5,123 nucleotides of DNA from Microcaldota archaeon (GTDB taxonomy: Archaea; Micrarchaeota; Micrarchaeia; Anstonellales; Bilamarchaeaceae): positions 1 through 5,123 of the forward strand of contig DUGF01000059.1 in NCBI GenBank assembly GCA_013331535.1, read 5' to 3'. Below the pieces are notes generated by a model. The model was not told the DNA's origin. It saw nothing but the letters and a program-made list of their open reading frames with translations, and did not search any database. A program made the position numbers and the translations under genes. Shown here piece by piece: positions 1-4,563 of this stretch. Every line of letters begins with the position of its first letter. Position 1 is the first letter of the stretch.

Positions 1-78
1 ATCGAAATATATTCAAGGCACGGTTCCGAGCCTGAAAATGCGCTGAAAGAGATTGAAAAATTTGCGCAAGGTATTTGA
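1..78 (+). CDS. C-terminal end of an unrecognised protein (5' end outside window)
   Basis: Frame 1 is open from the first base to a TGA at 76-78 and encodes 25 residues, beginning IEIYSRHGSEPENALKE. The charged, helix-like composition (ENALKEIEKFAQ) looks like the closing helix of a soluble protein. Too little remains to name a family. It runs in the same direction as the next cluster but is separated from it by 133 non-coding bases that contain a promoter, so it is probably a separate transcription unit. Confidence 0.5.
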   Translation: MEIYSRHGSEPENALKEIEKFAQGI

Positions 79-90
79 GTTTCATTAAAG

Positions 91-96
91 TTTTTT
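91..96 (+). terminator. possible oligo-T terminator after the first gene
   Basis: A run of six T residues lies 13 bases after the stop at 76-78, with no hairpin before it. Archaeal RNA polymerase can terminate at T-rich stretches without a stem, so this is a plausible end for the upstream transcript. A T6 run in AT-rich DNA is weak evidence on its own. Confidence 0.25.
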
Positions 97-171
97 GCAG
101 ATTGTATTCCTTATCTAATGCCTTTAACCACCATACTCTTTGAAATTTACTTAAAAATTAAAAGTATCTTT

Positions 172-190
172 GAAAGTAAGTTATTTAAAC
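172..190 (+). promoter_or_regulatory. archaeal BRE/TATA promoter for the wHTH-YwgA-MazF cluster
   Basis: The purine-rich block GAAAGTAAG (172-180) is followed by TTATTTAAAC (181-190), which fits an archaeal BRE plus TATA box. Archaeal transcription usually starts about 24-28 bases after the box centre, which here falls at about 210-214, on the ATG at 212. No ribosome binding site precedes that ATG. The first gene is therefore probably translated from a leaderless or nearly leaderless message. Confidence 0.5.
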
Positions 191-211
191 CTAATGATCT
201 AACAAGTAAGT

Positions 212-532
212 ATGAAGAACAGTATCATTAATCTGGTGGCTGAAGCTAAAGCATTGAACTCTAAGATTTTCTCTCTCCCTAGGATATTGATTCTTGTATC
301 CCTTGAGGACTTAAATGAAGATGGCTCCAGCTATAGGGAACTAAAGGCGGGATTGGATTTGGAAGACGGGATATTATTTTCCAATTTGAACGCGTTAGAA
401 GAAATGGGCTACATACAAAGCAAGGATGTAACCGTAGAGAAAAAGAAGATGACTTCGTATGCTATCACAAAGGAAGGAAAAGAAACCCTTCAAGCATTAC
501 GGTCATGGTTCAGGAAAATTTTAGATGGGTGA
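212..532 (+). CDS. winged-helix DNA-binding protein, probable regulator of the cluster
   Basis: This 106-residue soluble protein looks like a single winged helix-turn-helix domain of the HTH_34/MarR-like type. Residues 22-31 (LPRILILVSL) form the first helix and 41-50 (YRELKAGLDL) the second. Residues 52-68 are the recognition helix (DGILFSNLNALEEMGYI), and 69-94 form the wing and closing helix, with the typical YAITKEGKETLQ ending. There is no ligand or metal-binding domain. It is the first gene of a tight cluster with a YwgA/SocA-like protein and a MazF toxin. The likely job is to control that promoter, perhaps as part of the antitoxin complex; this role is inferred from position. The start is supported by a TATA box about 26 bases upstream and the absence of a Shine-Dalgarno. 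Confidence 0.8.
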   Translation: MKNSIINLVAEAKALNSKIFSLPRILILVSLEDLNEDGSSYRELKAGLDLEDGILFSNLNALEEMGYIQSKDVTVEKKKMTSYAITKEGKETLQALRSWFRKILDG

Positions 533-535
533 TCT
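528..535 (+). promoter_or_regulatory. ribosome binding site GGTGATCT that fixes the start of the next gene
   Basis: GGTGATCT matches the 3' end of 16S rRNA (complement of ATCACCTCC) and ends one base before the ATG at 537. It contains the TGA stop (530-532) of the upstream gene. Termination of the first protein would therefore place ribosomes on this site, which suggests translational coupling. It favours 537 over the earlier in-frame ATG at 525, which has no such site. Confidence 0.6.
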
Positions 536-536
536 A

Positions 537-1070
537 ATGGGGGATTTAAAGAGAGCGATTGCATACCTAAAAGAATTGGGATTTAAACCAAATATAGATA
601 AATTTCAGGACAGATTGGTTATCCAAAAAACCGTTTGTTTGCTTGAAATGATGGGTATGAAAATGAATTATCCATTTTCATTATATGTGCGGGGACCGTA
701 CTCTCCAAATTTAACCGTTGATTTATATTCTCAAAAAGCAGCTGTAAACAAACTCAAAACGGATTATTCGCCAAACGACGAAGAAAAGAAAAATCTTCAG
801 ACTTTTTCTGAGATTAGCAATAATTTAGAGCCGGCGGTGCTCGAAATAATGTCAACGTATGCCTTTCTGATACAAGATCCGGAAAACAATGAAAAACAGG
901 CGATTATCAAACTAAAAAAACTCAAGTCATTTTATTCTGAAGGACGCATTGCAATGGGCATATCCAAGGCAAAACAACTGCTGTTTAAACCAACTGAAAA
1001 AGAGATAGAAAAAATGAAGTCTGAATTTAGAGATATAGAAGAGGCAGGTCTAGAAGATAAAAAGTACTAA
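537..1070 (+). CDS. YwgA/SocA-like (Panacea-related) protein, candidate antitoxin
   Basis: The product is a soluble 177-residue protein starting MGDLKRAIAYLKELGF. The core FQDRLVIQKTVCLLEMMG (23-40) followed by YPFSLYVRGPYSPNLTVDL (45-63) is the pattern I associate with YwgA and the SocA/DUF4065 (Panacea) group: a 'KLVYLL..G' helix, then a 'Y.F..Y..GPYS..L' turn. The remainder is helical and highly charged. Some Panacea-type proteins act as antitoxins for many unrelated toxins. The MazF-type toxin gene begins only 7 bases downstream, so an antitoxin role is likely but inferred. The start at 537 is chosen over 525 because of the strong ribosome binding site at 528-535. Alternatively it may be a housekeeping YwgA-like protein of unknown function. 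Confidence 0.7.
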   Translation: MGDLKRAIAYLKELGFKPNIDKFQDRLVIQKTVCLLEMMGMKMNYPFSLYVRGPYSPNLTVDLYSQKAAVNKLKTDYSPNDEEKKNLQTFSEISNNLEPAVLEIMSTYAFLIQDPENNEKQAIIKLKKLKSFYSEGRIAMGISKAKQLLFKPTEKEIEKMKSEFRDIEEAGLEDKKY

Positions 1071-1077
1071 ACGTGGG

Positions 1078-1416
1078 ATGATGGTCAGCTCTTTAAAGTC
1101 AGAAGTTTGGATGGCGGATATGCATGGCAGGGGACACGAGCAGAAAGGAAACAGACCGGTTATACTATGGCGTGATTTGGATCATGTAAAAATGGCTATA
1201 GTAATACCTTGCACTACAACGCAGGAATGCAGCAAATTCCCCCATACGCATATGGTCGTTCCAAGCATCAAAAATTGTCTTAGTGAAGACAGCATCGCTT
1301 TGATTTTCCAGATAACTTCTATTGACAAGAAAAGACTTGATAGGAAACTCGGTGAACTTGACGCAGGGGATATAATGGGTATTGGTGCGGTATTGAAAGA
1401 GATGCTGCGAGTATGA
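1078..1416 (+). CDS. MazF/PemK-type endoribonuclease toxin
   Basis: This 112-residue protein has the usual MazF/PemK length. The N-terminal strand SEVWMADMHGRGHEQKGNRPVIL (8-30) carries the family signature, with the RP pair at R26. The next strand, AIVIPCTTT (40-48), supplies the conserved threonine or serine region after IP. R26 and T46-48 match the usual catalytic Arg and Thr of sequence-specific mRNA cleavage. HTHMVVPS (56-63), DSIALIFQI (71-79), DKKRLDRKLG and a final helix complete the SH3-like barrel. No MazE-type AbrB antitoxin is adjacent; the partner is probably the YwgA-like gene 7 bases upstream. Two adjacent ATGs (1078 and 1081) are possible starts, and the ribosome binding site is poor, consistent with coupled translation. 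Confidence 0.88.
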   Translation: MMVSSLKSEVWMADMHGRGHEQKGNRPVILWRDLDHVKMAIVIPCTTTQECSKFPHTHMVVPSIKNCLSEDSIALIFQITSIDKKRLDRKLGELDAGDIMGIGAVLKEMLRV

Positions 1417-1424
1417 ACGGAAGT

Positions 1425-1433
1425 GAGGGGGTG
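1425..1433 (+). promoter_or_regulatory. ribosome binding site of the 125-residue gene
   Basis: GAGGGGGTG lies 5 bases before the ATG at 1439 and resembles the ideal AGGAGGTGAT. It is the only strong Shine-Dalgarno between the MazF stop (1414-1416) and this gene. It supports the start and suggests efficient independent initiation within the shared message. Confidence 0.55.
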
Positions 1434-1438
1434 TAGAT

Positions 1439-1816
1439 ATGGGAACTTGTTATTATCTTGTTTCGCCGAAATTCAAAACCATATTTGGGTTGGGAAAATC
1501 CTTTAGCGAGGATATTATGGAAACTCTGGAGAGAAAACTAGAACTACAGCAAAAACGTTTTGATGACGAAGAAATTGTAGATACTTTCGAATGGACCATC
1601 GGCAATATCAAAGAGCAGAAACTCAAGGACATGATGAAGGTTGTTTCATTCTATGATGATATCGCATGGATTATAGGCGAGTGGAAATTTCTTGAATATG
1701 TGTTTGTTATAAAATTCAAGAAGTACGATCAAGATTCTTACATAATAACCGGGTATGATGAAAATTTCGATAAACTGAAAAAACAGAGATATAAACTAAT
1801 TGATGATTATATGTAG
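1439..1816 (+). CDS. unrecognised 125-residue soluble protein at the end of the MazF cluster
   Basis: I do not recognise a named family with confidence. The protein opens MGTCYYLVSPKFKTIFGLGK, a beta-hairpin-like start reminiscent of small hypothetical proteins beginning 'MGTxYYL'. A charged amphipathic helix follows (24-46, EDIMETLERKLELQQKRFDDEE). Next come mixed segments rich in W, Y and F (50-53, 70-90 with DDIAWIIGEWKFLEYVFVIKF) and a lysine-rich tail. No signal peptide or true membrane span is seen. It starts 22 bases after the MazF stop with a strong ribosome binding site, so it is probably cotranscribed. It could be an accessory or second antitoxin, or an unrelated passenger. Confidence 0.65.
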   Translation: MGTCYYLVSPKFKTIFGLGKSFSEDIMETLERKLELQQKRFDDEEIVDTFEWTIGNIKEQKLKDMMKVVSFYDDIAWIIGEWKFLEYVFVIKFKKYDQDSYIITGYDENFDKLKKQRYKLIDDYM

Positions 1817-2015
1817 TGTCTGGGGAATATAACTGGACAAATTAGATTATACTGATTTTAGTGTACTATTATAGAATCAATGTACTTAAATTTTGCGAGA
1901 ATAAGCGATCTGGGCGTTAATTCCGCCTAATTCAAAGGGTTAGCGGTTCCCTATTTATGGCGCACGCGCGAAGGGTTAACCTTAGGTGTATAGTAGCCTA
2001 ACTTATGTCATTTTG
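1817..2015. other. intergenic stretch between convergent gene clusters
   Basis: No gene is supported here on either strand. The two clusters end facing each other. The first half is AT-rich. From about 1905 to 1985 there is a more GC-rich patch with a small stem GGCG/CGCC around a 7-base loop (1915-1929), the octamer AAGGGTTA occurring twice (about 1936 and 1972), the palindrome GGTTAACC (1974-1981) and the inverted pair TTAGG/CCTAA (1982-1986 and 1997-2001). It could hold a bidirectional terminator, a small RNA or a decayed recombination site; nothing singles one out. Confidence 0.4.
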
Positions 2016-2951
2016 TCATTCAAGAATCTTGAGAAGGATGGGTTTCAATTTTTCCATAGCAAATTTGGATATCTGCTCATAATCAATTTCCTTTACATAT
2101 ACGGACTCATTTTTTGTGTATTCTATGATATTAGTAAGATATTGATCAATATGAGCTATCCTTTCTTTCGCAACTTGCTGGTAAGATGGAATCTTCAGGG
2201 AATTTCTAATTTTGCCCTGACATTCTTTACAAAATGCAACCTTCGTCAGATCAACATCCTTAGCCAGGTGAAAAAGGTCTATTATGTCCCTAGAACGATT
2301 TACCTTTTCCTTTCTTGTTATTATTGCACGAAGTTTTTCACAGGCGATTTCTTCTTTTGAATATGCCGACACCGTCAAATCATCAAAATAATCTTCAGCT
2401 GCCTTTCCAAAATACCCAATAAGGTCATTTTTCTTTTCTTTTGGTACTGATATTGGTTTTATAGTTTCATGCCCTATGAGAAATTCTATTTCCTCATCAA
2501 ACGAAATATTTATTTTTACCTTTGGTGTTTGGGCTCTTTCTTCGGAACTTGGCAAAATAAAAAAATAGTTCAATATTTTGCCACTCTGCGAATGTCTTAT
2601 CCCTTCCTTTATTTCTGCGGTTTCTTCAAGGCCTAAATTAAAATCAGAAATCAGTTTGTCAATATATTTCTCCTTAAATTTTTTACGGTTAATTTTTTTA
2701 CTTTCCTTCTTACCTATCCAAGTGAAATCCAAATCTTCAGAAAATCTATAATAGCCATAGTAGCATTTGACAAGAGAAGTACCCCCTTTGAAGATAAGTT
2801 CATTTGGTGCATTTTCAATTTTATATAGGTACCTTAGCAAATAAGTTAACCAGATATCCTTTTCTATATAAATCCGTTTATCTTCTTTGAATTTAGATTC
2901 TTTCCCTATCTCTTTGGCTAATTGTTCAACAACCTCTGGGTCATAGAGCAT
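2016..2951 (-). CDS. abiEii: AbiEii/MenT-type nucleotidyltransferase toxin
   Basis: The 311-residue product belongs to the AbiEii nucleotidyltransferase fold. KGGTSL (55-60) and SEDLDF (71-76) form the GG[ST]-x-DxD core that binds NTP and metal. A strand, KVKINISF (144-151), follows. The region EKLRAIITRKEKVNRSRDIIDLF (205-227) is the 'EKLRA...R...RD..DL' motif with the conserved lysine and RD pair. Characterised relatives bind GTP or transfer nucleotides to tRNA ends and arrest growth, sometimes during phage infection. The ATG at 2951 is preferred because GGGTGGT precedes it by five bases. An in-frame GTG at 2960 (314 residues) lacks such a site. The gene overlaps the end of the antitoxin gene by 11 bases, suggesting coupled translation. 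The key motifs are intact, so the toxin is probably active. Confidence 0.9.
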   Translation of the reverse strand: MLYDPEVVEQLAKEIGKESKFKEDKRIYIEKDIWLTYLLRYLYKIENAPNELIFKGGTSLVKCYYGYYRFSEDLDFTWIGKKESKKINRKKFKEKYIDKLISDFNLGLEETAEIKEGIRHSQSGKILNYFFILPSSEERAQTPKVKINISFDEEIEFLIGHETIKPISVPKEKKNDLIGYFGKAAEDYFDDLTVSAYSKEEIACEKLRAIITRKEKVNRSRDIIDLFHLAKDVDLTKVAFCKECQGKIRNSLKIPSYQQVAKERIAHIDQYLTNIIEYTKNESVYVKEIDYEQISKFAMEKLKPILLKILE

Positions 2952-3621
2952 GATAACCACCCAAATGTTTGTCTATTATTTTCTTCATAAGTTTCTTTGT
3001 CGAATAGAGCTTTAGTTGTCTTTTTATTCCAGACTGAAATTTCTGTCTATTTAATTCTATAACTACATCGAGCACTACTTCTGCATAAGTCGTATCTTTT
3101 TTCTTTATTCCAAGATGCAAAAAATCCAAAACAGTTCTGACTGGATCACTATATCTAAGGCCATTTTTTTCTATTATGCCATTATCAGAATATATTTTTA
3201 TTTTTGAAAAAGCAAATTCCATGCCGCCCATACTACGAATGTTTGATCTAACTTGCCTTTTTGTTATTATGAAGGTCTTTGTAGATGTTTGTACCCCGCT
3301 GAGTTCATTGAGTTTTAATGCCGTTTGGAGTCCGAAGTACCAATTATTTCCAAATTTTTTATTGCAGGCAAGGGTCGCCAGTATTAAAGAATCCAATGGC
3401 AATGTTTTTGTTAGTAGTTCAGATGACGTTCTAACATAGAATATGCCCTTAAAAAATAATGGAACAAGAGCACCTTTTCTGATAAGTGTCGTTCTCACAT
3501 TGGTTGAAGAAAAGCCAAAACGGCCGCACAATTCATCAATATCTTTAGTTGATACGCATCTCAATTTTCTACTTGTCATAGAAAAATGGATTTTTCCAGC
3601 CTTTTCGTCCAGATATCTCAT
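2941..3621 (-). CDS. abiEi: AbiEi-like winged-helix antitoxin
   Basis: This 226-residue protein has the two-part AbiEi layout. Residues 15-63 form a winged helix: STKDIDELCGRFGFSSTNV, then VRTTLIRKGALVPLFFKGIFYV, which matches the usual 'L.r.G.l.r...GiY.v'. The C-terminal part holds NWYFGLQTALKLNEL (93-107) and YSDPVRTVLDFLHL (157-170), typical of the AbiEi antitoxin/transcriptional-regulator family. The family neutralises AbiEii without stable binding in the studied examples and represses its own promoter. Here it precedes and overlaps the toxin gene, as expected. A BRE/TATA promoter and nested inverted repeats lie just upstream. The sequence GTGAT, three bases before the ATG, could serve as ribosome binding site. 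The lysine-rich end fits a DNA-binding protein. Confidence 0.82.
   Translation of the reverse strand: MRYLDEKAGKIHFSMTSRKLRCVSTKDIDELCGRFGFSSTNVRTTLIRKGALVPLFFKGIFYVRTSSELLTKTLPLDSLILATLACNKKFGNNWYFGLQTALKLNELSGVQTSTKTFIITKRQVRSNIRSMGGMEFAFSKIKIYSDNGIIEKNGLRYSDPVRTVLDFLHLGIKKKDTTYAEVVLDVVIELNRQKFQSGIKRQLKLYSTKKLMKKIIDKHLGGYHAL
2957..2963 (-). promoter_or_regulatory. ribosome binding site of the AbiEii toxin, inside the antitoxin gene
   Basis: On the minus strand GGGTGGT runs from 2963 to 2957, five bases before the ATG at 2951-2949. It lies within the last codons of the AbiEi-like gene. This places toxin initiation inside the antitoxin coding region and favours 2951 over the GTG at 2960. Confidence 0.5.
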
Positions 3622-3622
3622 T

Positions 3623-3658
3623 TAATCACGTAGTATTTAAATGATTACACAGTCATTT
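3623..3658 (-). promoter_or_regulatory. nested inverted repeats, candidate AbiEi operator
   Basis: TAATCA (3623-3628) is inverted as TGATTA (3642-3647). AAATGA (3639-3644) is inverted as TCATTT (3653-3658). The two repeats share the middle segment and lie between the TATA box and the antitoxin ATG. The first arm overlaps the likely ribosome binding site (3625-3629). AbiEi proteins are known to repress their own promoters by binding inverted repeats, so this is the natural operator candidate, though six-base arms in AT-rich DNA can arise by chance. Confidence 0.4.
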
Positions 3659-3670
3659 TATTACTACATA

Positions 3671-3686
3671 TATTTAAACGTTTCTC
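3671..3686 (-). promoter_or_regulatory. archaeal BRE/TATA promoter of the abiE operon
   Basis: Read on the minus strand, GAGAAACG (3686-3679) is followed directly by TTTAAATA (3678-3671), a good match to an archaeal BRE and TATA box. Transcription would be expected to begin near 3647-3652, giving a leader of about 26-30 bases that contains the inverted repeats and the GTGAT ribosome binding site. No competing promoter of similar quality is visible before the gene. Confidence 0.6.
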
Positions 3687-3689
3687 TTT

Positions 3690-3803
3690 GACTTGCCAAA
3701 CATTTAGGAGTACCTTCTCCGTCCATTTTCCGCCTGTTTTTCGGCCGAAAGTGCACCCTTAAATTTTGCAATTGTACACGCCTTTTTACGTCAGTGAAAA
3801 GTC
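3690..3803. other. non-coding gap between the abiE promoter and the transposase remnant
   Basis: No gene is supported. The stretch contains the perfect 12-base palindrome TTTCGGCCGAAA (3739-3750), several T and C runs, and CCTTTTTAC at 3781-3789. The last recurs exactly 400 bases later (4181-4189) on the other side of the transposase remnant. It probably includes one edge of the decayed insertion sequence. Confidence 0.35.
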
Positions 3804-4109
3804 TCACACCATACCGCCTAACCTACTCCCTATATTATATAGAGTGAGAGAGCGAAAAAGAAGAGAAACTGAAAATTTCGAGGGTATGTCAACAATCATA
3901 TGTACATGCGCAAAGTCTTCCCCAAAGCCAAGCTCTCTTATGGAAAAGCCAAATCTTTCGGCAGCTTCGTAGAATGCTTCCCTGCATGCATCAATTGTTT
4001 TCTGTTTTCTGAACACGGCTTTTCTCTTCTTTGAGACAAAATAGATGTGTTGATAGTTGTATCTGCTTCCACCCTCATGCTTTAAATTTTCAAGAGTTTC
4101 ACTAACCAT
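3804..4109 (-). pseudogene. tnpA: truncated IS200/IS605-family transposase TnpA
   Basis: The 101-residue reading frame (104 if the GTG at 4118 is used) matches the front two thirds of Y1/HUH transposases: NYQHIYFVSKKRKAVF (18-33), DACREAFYEAAERFGFSIRELG (40-61), then EDFAHVHMIVDIPSKFSVS (64-82). HVH (68-70) is the metal-binding HUH motif. After KFSVS the similarity stops, and the frame runs through unrelated residues to a TGA at 3804-3806. Intact TnpA proteins are about 130-150 residues. The missing part carries the catalytic tyrosine in its final helix, so this copy should be inactive. The other minus-strand frames near the break do not resume the protein, which points to a deletion rather than a simple frameshift. 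It lies next to the hairpin-rich region. Confidence 0.85.
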
Positions 4110-4122
4110 GGATTTCACGTCC

Positions 4123-4177
4123 GTAGCGGTTCTCTCTTGGAGATTTGTGCCTGCCCTCTGGGCAGCGCGCCCGCTAC
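4123..4177. repeat. possible three-way-junction inverted repeat upstream of tnpA
   Basis: GTAGCGG (4123-4129) pairs with CCGCTAC (4171-4177). Inside are two smaller stems: TCTC (4133-4136) with GAGA (4140-4143), and CTGCCC (4151-4156) with GGGCAG (4160-4165) around TCT. It sits 14 bases before the transposase start, where IS200/IS605 elements carry a left-end hairpin and a structured leader that limits tnpA translation. It may be that end, or the first member of the hairpin series that follows. Confidence 0.45.
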
Positions 4178-4188
4178 ATACCTTTTTA

Positions 4189-4214
4189 CTTCATAAAAAT
4201 CAGATTTTTCGAAG
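4189..4214. repeat. AT-rich hairpin
   Basis: AAAAAT (4195-4200) and ATTTTT (4204-4209) form a perfect stem around CAG. CTTC (4189-4192) and GAAG (4211-4214) extend it after a small internal loop. It belongs to the run of consecutive short hairpins in this region. Confidence 0.45.
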
Positions 4215-4234
4215 AGCCTCTCTCGCTAATGCTC

Positions 4235-4262
4235 GGGACCGTGCGCAAGCGCACGGTATCCC
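4235..4262. repeat. GC-rich hairpin
   Basis: ACCGTGCG (4238-4245) and CGCACGGT (4250-4257) form a perfect 8-base-pair stem with loop CAAG. GGG (4235-4237) and CCC (4260-4262) can extend it across a two-base bulge. No T tract follows on either strand, so it does not look like an intrinsic terminator. Confidence 0.55.
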
Positions 4263-4265
4263 GCT

Positions 4266-4324
4266 CCAATTGTTCGGAACACCCGAACAATGGACCACAA
4301 ATCGAAACGTCGATTTGTCGGTCA
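4266..4324. repeat. double-hairpin element, copy A (59 bases)
   Basis: The first hairpin is ATTGTTCGG (4269-4277), loop AACAC, CCGAACAAT (4283-4291). The second is ACAAATCGA (4297-4305), loop AACG, TCGATTTGT (4310-4318), extended by GACC (4293-4296) with GGTC (4320-4323) across one bulged C at 4319. The unit opens CCAATTG, has CAATGGACCACAAA between the stems and closes TTTGTCGGTCA. The same frame recurs at 4366-4424 and, more diverged, at 4772-4831. Confidence 0.75.
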
Positions 4325-4365
4325 TTCGAAAAATACTCGCAAAGTCGTGTCGGTAATTCACCCGT

Positions 4366-4424
4366 CCAATTGAACGACGATTCGTTCAATGGACCACAAA
4401 ACGAATACTTCGTTTTGTCGGTCA
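4366..4424. repeat. double-hairpin element, copy B (59 bases)
   Basis: The first hairpin is ATTGAACGA (4369-4377), loop CGAT, TCGTTCAAT (4382-4390). The second is ACAAAACGAA (4396-4405), loop TAC, TTCGTTTTGT (4409-4418), extended by GACC (4392-4395) with GGTC (4420-4423) across a bulged C at 4419. Length, linkers, bulge and both ends match copy A, but the stem interiors differ. Each difference is matched on the other arm, so pairing is preserved. Confidence 0.75.
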
Positions 4425-4443
4425 GCAAAACTGGCGGTGTCGA

Positions 4444-4458
4444 GAACGCTTTGCGTTC
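4444..4458. repeat. small hairpin
   Basis: GAACGC (4444-4449) pairs perfectly with GCGTTC (4453-4458) around the loop TTT. It lies 20 bases after double-hairpin copy B. Confidence 0.4.
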
Positions 4459-4468
4459 ACGAGCATGT

Positions 4469-4492
4469 TCATGAACGGTTTGCCGTTCATGA
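4469..4492. repeat. 10-base-pair hairpin with internal palindrome
   Basis: TCATGAACGG (4469-4478) and CCGTTCATGA (4483-4492) form a perfect stem around TTTG. The overlapping GTTCATGAAC (4467-4476) is itself a palindrome, so two alternative folds are possible. GAG (4461-4463) and CTC (4497-4499) could extend it. Confidence 0.5.
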
Positions 4493-4524
4493 CATACTCT
4501 TACCGACTTTGCGATAGATAGATG

Positions 4525-4549
4525 TTGGGGAAATCTGGCTTTTCCCCAA
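4525..4549. repeat. 9-base-pair hairpin
   Basis: TTGGGGAAA (4525-4533) and TTTCCCCAA (4541-4549) pair perfectly around the seven-base loop TCTGGCT. Confidence 0.5.
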
Positions 4550-4563
4550 ACCCCTTACCATTT

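Larger units (their letters stand above)
4337..4514. repeat. 11-base long-range inverted repeat enclosing copy B and later hairpins
   Basis: TCGCAAAGTCG (4337-4347) is perfectly complementary to CGACTTTGCGA (4504-4514). A second, alternative pairing joins GTCGGTA (4349-4355) with TACCGAC (4501-4507). The enclosed 156 bases hold double-hairpin copy B and the hairpins at 4444-4458 and 4469-4492. The block could fold as one multi-branched structure. Confidence 0.5.

Noticed and set aside
525..536. Earlier ATG for the YwgA-like gene
   Set aside because: It overlaps the previous gene without a ribosome binding site, while ATG 537 is preceded by GGTGATCT.
1915..1929. Seven-base loop on a short stem resembling a tRNA arm
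   Set aside because: The loop TTAATTC fits neither a T loop nor an anticodon loop, and no acceptor stem or D arm can be placed around it on either strand.
1920..2002. Integron attC-like core words (GCCTAA, GTTAGCG, GCCTAAC) near a toxin cluster
   Set aside because: No pair of core sites encloses a long imperfect palindrome with matching inner boxes, and no integrase is visible.
1986..2360. Plus-strand frame of 124 residues
   Set aside because: It is the antisense shadow of the AbiEii gene, whose motifs are unmistakable on the minus strand. The F/Y/L-rich product is typical of such shadows.
4235..4262. Intrinsic terminator at the GC-rich hairpin
   Set aside because: No T or U tract follows the stem on either strand, and no gene ends there.
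4186..4474. Open frames on both strands across the hairpin array (4145-4474 plus, 4186-4428 minus)
   Set aside because: No family resemblance and no convincing ribosome binding site. Their apparent internal repeats (CGPL, NNGPQ) are only the translation of the DNA repeats A and B.
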